DNA of 64,000 nt from Curtobacterium sp. SGAir0471 (GTDB taxonomy: Bacteria; Actinomycetota; Actinomycetes; Actinomycetales; Microbacteriaceae), in NCBI RefSeq assembly GCF_005490985.1, contig NZ_CP027869.1, forward strand, positions 3,410,001 to 3,474,000, given 5' to 3'. The notes under the pieces were generated by a model. That model did no database searches, was not told where the DNA came from, and saw nothing but the letters and a program-made list of their open reading frames with translations. Of this stretch, positions 43,637-51,205 are shown piece by piece. Both the position numbers and the translations under genes were made by a program. The stretch's first letter is position 1. Every line of letters begins with the position of its first letter.

Positions 43637-44434
43637 GTGGACCTCCGCGACTTCGACTCCGCCCCCGCCGACGACGCCCGACGGACCGCCCTGCACTGGG
43701 CGGCGGTACCGGCCTGGGCCGACGCCCTGGTGGCCGCACGACCGTTCCGCACCGTGCCGGCCCTGATCGCAGCGGCGACCGAGGCCGCGGCGGACTGGAC
43801 CGCGGCGGACCTCGACGCCGCCCTCGCCGAGCACCCCCGCATCGGCGAGCGCACCACCGAGGCGTCGTCGGCCCGCGAGCAGGGCGCGATGGCGACGGCG
43901 GCGGACGACGTCGCCGCGGCGATCGCCCGCGGGAACGCCGCCTACGAGGACCGGTTCGGCCGGGTGTTCCTCGTGCGTGCCGCCGGTCGGGCGCCCGAGG
44001 AACTCCTCGCCGAGCTCGAACGGCGGCTCCCCGGCGACCCGGACGCCGAGGTCACCGAGGCCACCGCTGCCCTCGCCGACATCGCCGTGCACCGGATCCG
44101 TGCGACCTTCGGCGTCCCGCACCTGACCACGCACGTGCTCGACGCCCGGACCGGCATGCCGGCCGCGGGCATCGCCCTGACGCTGCGCACCGCCGGGGGC
44201 GAGGTGCTCGCCACGGGGGAGACCGACGCGGACGGTCGCGCCGGGCTCGGACCCGACGTGCTGCCACGCGGCGACCTCGAGCTCCGGTTCGACACCGGCG
44301 CCCACCACCGCGCAGCCGGGGTCCCGACCTTCCACCCGTACGTCGTCGTGGCGTTCTCGGTGGCCGGGACCGACCACCTGCACGTCCCGCTGCTGCTCAG
44401 CCCCTTCGCGTACAGCACCTACCGCGGCAGCTGA
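43637..44434 (+). CDS. Fused OHCU decarboxylase / 5-hydroxyisourate hydrolase
   Basis: The 265-residue protein joins two consecutive steps after uricase. Residues 1-160 are OHCU decarboxylase (UraD) with the catalytic-His motif EHPRIGE (H66); residues from about 160 are HIU hydrolase (UraH/transthyretin-like) with LTTHVLDARTG and the C-terminal YRGS. Domain order is the reverse of the reaction order, as in known fusions. TATGGT at 43624-43629 lies 7 nt before the GTG at 43637, so I prefer this leaderless start over the ATG at 43625. The convergent neighbour is a nucleobase permease. No uricase gene is in the window. Confidence 0.92.
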   Translation: MDLRDFDSAPADDARRTALHWAAVPAWADALVAARPFRTVPALIAAATEAAADWTAADLDAALAEHPRIGERTTEASSAREQGAMATAADDVAAAIARGNAAYEDRFGRVFLVRAAGRAPEELLAELERRLPGDPDAEVTEATAALADIAVHRIRATFGVPHLTTHVLDARTGMPAAGIALTLRTAGGEVLATGETDADGRAGLGPDVLPRGDLELRFDTGAHHRAAGVPTFHPYVVVAFSVAGTDHLHVPLLLSPFAYSTYRGS

Positions 44435-44459
44435 CCTCACCGTGCACGGCTGGCCAGCG

Positions 44460-45890
44460 TCAGGCGCGACCGTCGCCGACCGTGGCGACCGGCGCCGTCG
44501 AACGCACCGCGTCGTAGGACCCCGCCACGGGGTCGTCGCCGTACCGCTCCCGCAGCCCGTGCGACCCGAGCAGCAGGTTGAGCAGGATCGCCGCGACCGC
44601 CCCGGCCGAGATGCCCGAGTCGAACACGAGCGTGAACCACGTCGGGAACGCGCCGTAGATCTCCGGCTCCACGGTCGGCAGCATCGCGATCGCGAGCGGG
44701 AGCGCCACCACGAGCACGTTCCGGTTGTCGAACCGCACCTTCGAGAGCGTCCGGATGCCGCTCGCCGCGACCATGCCGAACAGGGCGACCCCGGCTCCGC
44801 CGAGCACCGCGTGCGGCACCGCCTCGACGACGGCCGCCACCTTCGGCACGAGCCCGAGCACCACCAGGATGCCGCCCGCCGCCGTCGCGACGTACCGGGA
44901 GCGCACGCCGGTCAGCGCCACCAGCCCGACGTTCTGCGCGAACGCCGTGTACGGGAACGTGTTGAAGACACCGCCGAGCACCGTGCCGAGGCCGTCCGCC
45001 CGCAGCCCGTCGGCCAGGGTGCGGCGCGACACCGGACGGTCGACGACCTCGCCGACGGCCACCATGTCGCCCGTGGTCTCGGTCATGATGACGAGCCCGA
45101 CGACGAGCATCGACACGATCGAGGCGAGGTCGAAGGTCGGCAGGCCGAAGTGGAACGGCGTGACGACGGCGAACCAGGCGGCGTCGCCGATGCCGGACCC
45201 GTCGACCATACCGGGGACGAACAGCGCGGCCACGGTGCCGAGGACGAGTCCGAGCAGCACCGACACCCGCGCGAGACCCCGCGGCGCGAACCGCTCGACG
45301 AGGACGATCGCGAGCAGCACCCCGGCCGCGAAGGCCACGTCGAGCGGATCGGCGGCGCCGTCCTTGCCGCCCTCGGTGATCCACCCGGCGGCGACGCTCG
45401 TGAGCGAGACGCCGATGATCAGGATCACCGTGCCGGTGACGATCGGCGGGAACAGGCGGACGAGCTGCGAGAACCACGGCGCGACGAGCACCATGAACAC
45501 CCCGCAGGCGATGGTCGCGCCGTAGACGGCGGTGATGCCGTGCGCGCTGCCGATCGCGATCATCGGGCCGACGGCGGCGAACGTCACGCCCTGGACCAGC
45601 GGCAGCCGGACCCCGAAGCGCCAGAACCCGACGGACTGCACGATGGTCGCGAGGCCGGCGACGAACAGGTCGGCGCTGATGAGGAAGGCCAGGTCGGCCC
45701 GGTCGAACCCGAGCGCCCCACCGACGATGAGTGGGACGGCGACCGCCCCCGCGTACATCGCCAGGACGTGCTGCAGCCCGAGCGGCAGCAGCCTGGCGAG
45801 CGGCGGGATCGTGTCGACCCCGTCCTGCCCGGTGGTCGTGCGTGGTGTCCTCGTGCTGGTCATGGGTGCCCCCGTCGCGTCGCCGGTCAC
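44460..45890 (-). CDS. NCS2-family nucleobase permease, probably urate or xanthine
   Basis: The 476-residue membrane protein has about 12-14 helices and NCS2 markers: GLQHVLAMYAGAVAVPLIVG, VQGVTFAAVGPM, TGDMVAVGEVVDRP and NTFPYTAFAQNVGLV. Convergence with the urate-degradation fusion suggests urate or xanthine uptake; the specificity is inferred. The GTG at 45890 has a GAGGTG site about 4 nt upstream and TAGCGT just before that. A second start at 45863 is possible. Confidence 0.9.
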   Translation of the reverse strand: MTGDATGAPMTSTRTPRTTTGQDGVDTIPPLARLLPLGLQHVLAMYAGAVAVPLIVGGALGFDRADLAFLISADLFVAGLATIVQSVGFWRFGVRLPLVQGVTFAAVGPMIAIGSAHGITAVYGATIACGVFMVLVAPWFSQLVRLFPPIVTGTVILIIGVSLTSVAAGWITEGGKDGAADPLDVAFAAGVLLAIVLVERFAPRGLARVSVLLGLVLGTVAALFVPGMVDGSGIGDAAWFAVVTPFHFGLPTFDLASIVSMLVVGLVIMTETTGDMVAVGEVVDRPVSRRTLADGLRADGLGTVLGGVFNTFPYTAFAQNVGLVALTGVRSRYVATAAGGILVVLGLVPKVAAVVEAVPHAVLGGAGVALFGMVAASGIRTLSKVRFDNRNVLVVALPLAIAMLPTVEPEIYGAFPTWFTLVFDSGISAGAVAAILLNLLLGSHGLRERYGDDPVAGSYDAVRSTAPVATVGDGRA

Positions 45891-46001
45891 GTGTCACCTC
45901 GACGCTAGGGAGCCCCTGTTTCCGCGCCGTGACGAGCACGGGTCGCGCGGATCACGCGACCCGACCCCGGAACGCACGTTCCGGCCGCTGGCCGCCACCG
46001 G

Positions 46002-46049
46002 GACGGACGGGAGGCCCGTGGCGGGGTCGCCACGAGCCTCCAGACCGTC
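46002..46049 (-). terminator. Dispersed hairpin, subfamily B, after the aldo/keto reductase
   Basis: GACGGACGGGAGGCCCGTGGCG (split 46002-46023) pairs with CGCCACGAGCCTCCAGACCGTC, few mismatches. It lies 11 bp past the stop of the leftward gene at 46061. Relatives are at 49755 and 60445. Confidence 0.7.
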
Positions 46050-46060
46050 TCCTGGTCGCC

Positions 46061-47047
46061 TCAGCGACCGATGGACGACATGTCCGGGTACCGGTCACCG
46101 GTCGGGACGGGCAGCGCCGACAGGCGCTCGAGCTGGTCGGCGGACAGCGTCACGTCGGCTGCACCGACGTTCTCCTCCAGCCGCGAGACCCGCTTCGTGC
46201 CGGGGATCGGGACGACGTCGTCGCCCTGCGCGAGCAGCCAGGCGAGGGCGACCTGTCCCGGCGTCGCGCCGACCTCGGCGGCGATCTCCTTGACGGCGTC
46301 GACGATCTTCATGTTCTCGGCGAACGCCTGCTCCGCGAAGCGTGGGTTCTGGCGACGGAAGTCGTCCTCGTCCAGGTCGGACGGCTTCGTGATCGCGCCG
46401 GTCAGGAAGCCGCGGCCGAGCGGCGAGTACGGCACCAGGCCGATGCCGAGCTCGCGGAGGGTGTCGAGCACGTCGCCCTCCGGGTCGCGCGTCCAGAGCG
46501 AGTACTCGCTCTGCAGTGCGGTGATCGGGTGCACGGCGTGGGCCTTCCGGATCGTCGCGGCGCTCGCCTCGGAGAGCCCGATGTGGCGGATCTTGCCCTC
46601 CTGCACGAAGCCGGCGAGCTGGCCGATCACGTCCTCGATCGGGACGGCCGGGTCGACGCGGTGCTGGTAGTAGAGGTCGATGTGGTCGGTGCCGAGGCGA
46701 CGGAGGGAGCCCTCGAGCGCCTCGCGGACGGACTCCGGTGCGCTGGAGATGCCGCGTTGCTGGGTGGGGGTCTGCTCACCGGCCTCGTGCCGGTACAGAC
46801 CGAACTTGGTGGCGATGACGACCTGGTCGCGGCGGTCGCCGAGGGCACGACGGAGGAGTTCCTCGTTCGTGTACGGGCCGTAGGCCTCCGCGGTGTCGAA
46901 GAGGGTGACGCCGAGGTCGATCGCGCGGTGGATGGTGCGGATCGACTCGTCGTCGTCGGTGCCGGCGCCCGTGTAGAAGGCGCTCATGCCCATGGTGCCG
47001 AGGCCGACGGAGCCGACCTCGAGGTCTGCGAGCGTGCGTGTCTGCAT
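46061..47047 (-). CDS. Aldo/keto reductase (AKR13-like)
   Basis: The 328-residue protein shows [36 protein letters not shown], the catalytic-Lys strand [16 protein letters not shown] and the cofactor loop [17 protein letters not shown]. The [20 protein letters not shown] segment is typical of the YghZ/AKR13 group. Substrate unknown. TAGACC lies 7 nt before the ATG, a weaker -10 candidate. A subfamily B hairpin follows the stop. Confidence 0.92.
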   Translation of the reverse strand: MQTRTLADLEVGSVGLGTMGMSAFYTGAGTDDDESIRTIHRAIDLGVTLFDTAEAYGPYTNEELLRRALGDRRDQVVIATKFGLYRHEAGEQTPTQQRGISSAPESVREALEGSLRRLGTDHIDLYYQHRVDPAVPIEDVIGQLAGFVQEGKIRHIGLSEASAATIRKAHAVHPITALQSEYSLWTRDPEGDVLDTLRELGIGLVPYSPLGRGFLTGAITKPSDLDEDDFRRQNPRFAEQAFAENMKIVDAVKEIAAEVGATPGQVALAWLLAQGDDVVPIPGTKRVSRLEENVGAADVTLSADQLERLSALPVPTGDRYPDMSSIGR

Positions 47048-47142
47048 GCCTGCAGGTCTACTCCTGGCAGTCCCTCGTCAGGGAGGTACCGGCACGGCTA
47101 CGCTGAGGGGACGGACAGTGTCCGCGACGGGAGGGGAACGTC

Positions 47143-47376
47143 ATGACCGTGGTCTGGATCGTCATCGGGATCGTGGTGGTCATCGCCGCCGCGCTCGTCG
47201 TGCTCGAGGTGCAGAACGTCCGACGCCGCAGGGCCCTCGCGCACCTGGAGCCCGTCGACCCGCGCGTCGGGGAGCGAGCGATGAGCGAGGCGTCGGCAGC
47301 GCACTCGGTGATCGAGGGGCAGGCGAAGTCGGCGCACCCGGGCATCAGCGGCGCCGGGGGCGGCCCGCTCGCCTGA
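47143..47376 (+). CDS. Small single-pass membrane protein (77 aa)
   Basis: An N-terminal helix (VVWIVIGIVVVIAAALVVLE) is followed by a basic segment (NVRRRRALAHLEP) and a soluble tail. No family recognised. TACGCT at 47099-47104 and GGGAGGGG at 47129-47136 give a normal leadered promoter and ribosome site, unlike most neighbours. Confidence 0.7.
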   Translation: MTVVWIVIGIVVVIAAALVVLEVQNVRRRRALAHLEPVDPRVGERAMSEASAAHSVIEGQAKSAHPGISGAGGGPLA

Positions 47377-47497
47377 GCCCTCCTGATCGACCCCGTTGCA
47401 GGTTCCGCTGCACGGTGTTGCACTCCGCACCGAGCGGCATCGTGCCGTTCCTCCAACGCGTTCGACCACGGCGTCCTCCCGCTGGTGTGATCGGCTC

Positions 47498-48043
47498 GTG
47501 AACCTGTACCTGCGGCTGCTCCTGCTCACCCTGCGCATCCGGCTCGCGGCCGCACGACCGGGCCATCGGCCGTCGCTCTGGGGCGAGGCCCGCACACCGT
47601 TCCGGGTGCTGCCCACGGACCTCGACCCGCTGCGGCACGTGAACAACGGCAAGTACCTGTCGATGCTCGACCTCGGGCGGTACGACCTGCTGGTGCGGTC
47701 CGGGTTCTGGCAGGAGGCCTCGCGCCGCGGGTGGTACGCCGTCGTCGCCGCGCAGACCATCACGTACAAGCGCTCCCTGACGCTCGGGCAGCGGTTCACC
47801 CTGCTGACGAAGGTGCTCGGCTTCGACGAGCGGGCCGTGTACATGGAGCAGACGTTCGTCCGCGACGGTGCCGTCGTCGCCCGGGCGGTCGTGCAGGCGC
47901 GGTTCCTGCGCCGCGAGGGCGGCCAGGTGACGCCGGACGAGCTGGTGGCCGCGGCGGGCGGGTCGCCGCGGGACCTGACGCTGCCGGGCTGGGTGCACGA
48001 GTGGGCCGATGCCGTGCGCATCAGCAGCGGCGGGGTGCACTGA
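47498..48043 (+). CDS. Hotdog-fold acyl-CoA thioesterase-like protein
   Basis: The 181-residue protein has the thioesterase (4HBT_2) pattern: RVLPTDLDPLRHVNNGKYLSM, in which DLDPLRHVNN carries the usual Asp/His/Asn, then YKRSLTLGQRF and EQTFVRDG. Activity would be acyl-CoA hydrolysis; substrate unknown. I choose the GTG at 47498 because the upstream extension lacks family similarity. The 120 bp before it contain no gene. Confidence 0.85.
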   Translation: MNLYLRLLLLTLRIRLAAARPGHRPSLWGEARTPFRVLPTDLDPLRHVNNGKYLSMLDLGRYDLLVRSGFWQEASRRGWYAVVAAQTITYKRSLTLGQRFTLLTKVLGFDERAVYMEQTFVRDGAVVARAVVQARFLRREGGQVTPDELVAAAGGSPRDLTLPGWVHEWADAVRISSGGVH

Positions 48044-48107
48044 CGGCGTGGCGGGGTGCGCTGACGGCGCGGCACTCGGCGCGGGTGGACGGTCCTACGA
48101 TGACCGC

Positions 48108-48692
48108 GTGGACGACGACGACCTGGTGCTGCCCGACGCCGCTGCCTGGCGCGCCTGGCTCGACGAGCACGAGGACGATCCCGACGGCGTCTGGCTGGTG
48201 CTGGCGAAGAAGGGCACCACGGAGCCGACCTCGCTGACCTACGACCAGGCGCTCGACGAGGCCCTGTGCTCCGGCTGGATCGACGGACAGAAGCGCGGGC
48301 GGGACACCGCGACCTTCCGGCAGCGCTTCACCCCGCGTCGCCGGGCGTCCCTCTGGTCGCAGCGGAACATCGGTCTCGTGGCGGCGCTCGAGGACGCCGG
48401 ACGCATGCGCACCCGCGGTCGCGCCGAGGTCGACCGCGCGAAGGGCGACGGCCGCTGGGACCGCGCGTACGCCGGTGCCGCGACGGTCACCGTGCCCGAC
48501 GACCTCCGGGCCGCGCTCGACGCCGCACCGGCCGCCGCCGCGCTGTTCACCGAGCTCGACGCGACGAACCGGTACGCCGTGCTGCACCGGGTCGTGACGG
48601 CGCCGAGCGACACCGCGCGGGCGAACCGGATCGCGAAGCTCGTCGCCGGGCTCTCGGCGGGCGAGACGCCGTACCCCCGCCCGGCCCGCTGA
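48108..48692 (+). CDS. YdeI/OmpD-associated family protein
   Basis: The 194-residue protein matches the YdeI family: WRAWLDEHEDDPDGVWLVLAK, LTYDQALDEALCSGWIDGQ, FTPRRRASLWSQRNI. E. coli YdeI contributes to stress resistance, but no enzymatic function is known. TACGAT at 48096-48101 lies 6 nt before the GTG, a leaderless layout. It follows the thioesterase by 64 bp. A long palindrome lies after the stop. Confidence 0.88.
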   Translation: MDDDDLVLPDAAAWRAWLDEHEDDPDGVWLVLAKKGTTEPTSLTYDQALDEALCSGWIDGQKRGRDTATFRQRFTPRRRASLWSQRNIGLVAALEDAGRMRTRGRAEVDRAKGDGRWDRAYAGAATVTVPDDLRAALDAAPAAAALFTELDATNRYAVLHRVVTAPSDTARANRIAKLVAGLSAGETPYPRPAR

Positions 48693-48712
48693 CCGGTGCT
48701 CCCGCGGGCGCG

Positions 48713-48777
48713 TCGAACCATGATCCCGACATCGAACCAGCCGCACGCCGTGGCTCGATGTCGGGAACGTGGTTCGA
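48713..48777 (+). terminator. Long imperfect palindrome after the YdeI gene
   Basis: TCGAACCA (48713-48720) pairs with TGGTTCGA (48770-48777), then TCCCGACATCGA (48724-48735) with TCGATGTCGGGA (48755-48766), symmetric about one axis; a further CCA/TGG pair lies inside. Total stem is about 25 bp with two mismatches. TCGAACCA also recurs directly at 48732-48739. It begins 20 bp past a stop codon. Confidence 0.65.
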
Positions 48778-48850
48778 TCCCCGATCCGGTGCACGCGCCA
48801 GGGGGACACCGACCCAGGAACGGGCCACGAGACGGGCGTAGACCGGGCGC

Positions 48851-49732
48851 ATGACCACTGGTACCGACACCACGAACCGTCCTGCCGCCGCCTCGGGCAC
48901 CTTCCGCATCGGTGGTGACCTCGAGGTCCACCGCCTGGGCTACGGCACCATGCAGCTCACCGGCCCGGGCGTCTGGGGCCCGCCGAAGGACCACGACGAG
49001 GCGGTCCGCGTGCTCAAGCGCGCGGTCGAGCTCGGCGTCGACTTCTTCGACACCGCCGACTCGTACGGCCCCTACGTCGCCGAGGACCTGCTCCGCGAGG
49101 CCCTGCACCCGTACGGCGACGACGTCGTCATCGCGACGAAGGCCGGCCTGACCCGCACCGGTCCGAACGAGTGGCCGCCGGTCGGCCGCCCGGAGTACCT
49201 CCGCCAGGAGGCCGAGATGAGCCTCCGCCGCCTCGGCCTCGAGCGCATCGACCTGTTCCAGCTGCACCGCATCGACCCGAAGGTCCCCCTCGAGGACCAG
49301 GTCGGCGAGCTGAAGAAGCTGCAGGACGAGGGCAAGATCCGGCACATCGGCCTCTCCGAGGTCTCCGTCGACGACGTCAAGGCCGCACAGGAGATCGCCA
49401 CCATCGTCTCCGTGCAGAACCTCTACAACCTGCAGAAGCGCGACGCCGAGGAACTCCTCGACTGGTCCGAGGAGCAGGGAATCGGCTTCATCCCGTGGTT
49501 CCCGCTGGCGACCGGCGGCCTGACCGGCGACGACTCGCCGCTCACCGAGATCGCCGAACGCAAGGGTGCGACGCCGGCACAGCTCGCGCTCGCCTGGCTG
49601 CTGAAGCGCTCCCCCGTCATGCTGCCGATCCCGGGGACGTCGAGCGTCGACCACCTCGAGGACAACCTGCAGGGCGCGACGATCGAGCTGACCGACGAGG
49701 AGTTCGCGGAGCTGTCGAAGCTGGGGGAGTGA
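48851..49732 (+). CDS. Aldo/keto reductase (YajO/YdbC-like)
   Basis: The 293-residue protein shows [31 protein letters not shown], the Lys strand [21 protein letters not shown] and [18 protein letters not shown]. It is a soluble NADPH oxidoreductase of unknown substrate. TAGACC lies 6 nt before the ATG, the same weak -10 as in the AKR at 46061. A subfamily B hairpin follows. Confidence 0.92.
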   Translation: MTTGTDTTNRPAAASGTFRIGGDLEVHRLGYGTMQLTGPGVWGPPKDHDEAVRVLKRAVELGVDFFDTADSYGPYVAEDLLREALHPYGDDVVIATKAGLTRTGPNEWPPVGRPEYLRQEAEMSLRRLGLERIDLFQLHRIDPKVPLEDQVGELKKLQDEGKIRHIGLSEVSVDDVKAAQEIATIVSVQNLYNLQKRDAEELLDWSEEQGIGFIPWFPLATGGLTGDDSPLTEIAERKGATPAQLALAWLLKRSPVMLPIPGTSSVDHLEDNLQGATIELTDEEFAELSKLGE

Positions 49733-49754
49733 GCCCCGGGGCCGGCCGACATCC

Positions 49755-49794
49755 GACGGGAGGCCCGTGGCGATGCCGCCACGGGCCTCCCGTC
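49755..49794 (+). terminator. Dispersed hairpin, subfamily B, after the aldo/keto reductase
   Basis: GACGGGAGGCCCGTGGCG (49755-49772) pairs perfectly with CGCCACGGGCCTCCCGTC (49777-49794), an 18-bp stem with a 4-nt loop. It lies 22 bp after the stop codon. This is the cleanest copy of subfamily B. Confidence 0.8.
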
Positions 49795-49842
49795 GTCTCG
49801 TGACCACTTCGTGACCCGGCTCAGCTTGTCGACGCCTACCGC

Positions 49843-49862
49843 GTATGTGCATACTCGGTATG
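49843..49862. promoter_or_regulatory. Three alternating GTATG/CATAC half-sites, candidate PadR operator
   Basis: GTATG (49843-49847), CATAC (49850-49854) and GTATG (49858-49862) alternate with 2- and 3-bp gaps, giving two overlapping palindromes. They lie 31-50 bp before the padR start. PadR-family proteins bind ATGT/ACAT-type dyads, so this is a good autoregulatory operator candidate; CATACT inside it could be the -10. Confidence 0.6.
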
Positions 49863-49892
49863 TCCGAAGCGGACGGAGACGGGGGAGTCACG

Positions 49893-50474
49893 ATGAGCGT
49901 CAAGATGGGCGTACTCGCGCTGCTGGTGGGAGGACCCGGCTACGGGTACCAGCTCAGGGGGGAGTTCGAGCACCGGACCGGGGGGAGCTGGCCGCTCAAC
50001 ATCGGCCAGGTCTACACGACGCTCGACCGCCTCGAACGCGACGGCCTCGTGGCCCGCGGCGAAGCCGACGATGACGGTCACGTCGTCTACACGGCGACCG
50101 TCGCGGGCCGCGAGGAGGTCGCACGCTGGTTCAGCGAGCCGGTGCCCGCGAAGCGCGGTCGGGACGAGCTCGCGATCAAGTTCGCCCTCGCCGTCACCGT
50201 CCCCGGGGTCGACGTCCCGCGACTCGTGCAGGTCCAACGGGCGTCGGCGATGCGCGCGCTGCAGGACCTGACCAGGCTCAAGCGGACCGCCGACCCGGCC
50301 GAGGACCTGGCGTGGTCGCTCGTCCTCGAGTCGATGATCTTCCAAGCCGAAGCCGAGGTGCGGTGGCTCGACCACGTGGAGAGCTTCGTCGACCGGTACA
50401 TGCCGCCCGCGGTACACGACGCACCAGCTCAGGGCAGGGCCATTGCCGCAGCGGCACGTGAGGCCGTCCGATGA
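49893..50474 (+). CDS. PadR-family transcriptional regulator
   Basis: The 193-residue protein has the PadR winged helix: MGVLALLVGGPGYGYQLRGEF, then WPLNIGQVYTTLDRLERDGLV, and a C-terminal helical dimerisation domain. GGGGGAG lies 5 nt before the ATG at 49893, so I prefer this start to the in-frame ATG at 49845, which falls within the operator. Its stop overlaps the ABC ATPase start as ATGA, so regulator and exporter share one transcript. Confidence 0.92.
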   Translation: MSVKMGVLALLVGGPGYGYQLRGEFEHRTGGSWPLNIGQVYTTLDRLERDGLVARGEADDDGHVVYTATVAGREEVARWFSEPVPAKRGRDELAIKFALAVTVPGVDVPRLVQVQRASAMRALQDLTRLKRTADPAEDLAWSLVLESMIFQAEAEVRWLDHVESFVDRYMPPAVHDAPAQGRAIAAAAREAVR

Positions 50475-51205
50475 GCACGACAGCGACCGCTCCTCTGCTG
50501 TCCCTCGACGCGGTGAGCGTCCAGTACGGCTCCGGGGAGCGAGCGGTAATCGCTCTTGCCGGTGTCGACCTGTCGGTCGAGCGCGGCGAGATGGTCGCCG
50601 TGATGGGGACGTCGGGGTCCGGCAAGTCGACCCTCCTGGCATGCGCCGGTACCCTGCTGCCGCCCACCAGCGGCGAGGTCCGCATCGACGGCGAGTGGGT
50701 CTCCGACCGCCCCGCCCGCGAGCTCGCAGCACTCCGTCGACGCCTGGTCGGCTTCGTGTTCCAGGACTTCAACCTCATCCCGTCGCTCACCGCGTTCGAG
50801 AACGTCGCGTTGCCGCTGGAGCTCGACGGCTGGAAGGCGAGCCGGGCCCGACGCGCAGCCGAGCTGGCGCTCGAGAACGTCGAGCTCGGGGACCGTGCCG
50901 ACGCATTCCCCGACGACCTGTCCGGTGGGCAGCAGCAGCGCGTCGCGATCGCCCGCGGGGTCGTCGGTGAACGGCGCCTGGTGCTCGCCGACGAACCGAC
51001 CGGCGCCCTGGACTCACAGACCGGCGAGGTCGTGCTCCGGATGCTCCGTCGACACGTCGACAACGGCGCGGGCGCACTGCTCGTCACGCACGACGCGCGC
51101 CACGCCGCGTGGGCGGACCGGGTGGTCTTCCTTCGCGACGGCCGGGTCGTCGACGAGACGGTGTACGCCGGCGTCGAGGACCTCGTCGGCCGAGCAGCAT
51201 CGTGA
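50471..51205 (+). CDS. ABC transporter ATP-binding protein (MacB/LolD type)
   Basis: The 244-residue ATPase has Walker A GTSGSGKST, Q-loop, signature LSGGQQQRVAIARG and Walker B LVLADEPTGALDSQTGE. This is the pattern of FtsX-linked ATPases used in export or signalling, not import. It overlaps padR by ATGA and the permease by GTGA. PadR control suggests induction by a ligand, possibly a toxic compound. Confidence 0.94.
   Translation: MSTTATAPLLSLDAVSVQYGSGERAVIALAGVDLSVERGEMVAVMGTSGSGKSTLLACAGTLLPPTSGEVRIDGEWVSDRPARELAALRRRLVGFVFQDFNLIPSLTAFENVALPLELDGWKASRARRAAELALENVELGDRADAFPDDLSGGQQQRVAIARGVVGERRLVLADEPTGALDSQTGEVVLRMLRRHVDNGAGALLVTHDARHAAWADRVVFLRDGRVVDETVYAGVEDLVGRAAS

Noticed and set aside
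48713..48790. GGTTCGATCC resembling a tRNA T-arm at 48771
   Set aside because: The flanking bases cannot make acceptor, D and anticodon stems; the bases belong to a long palindrome.
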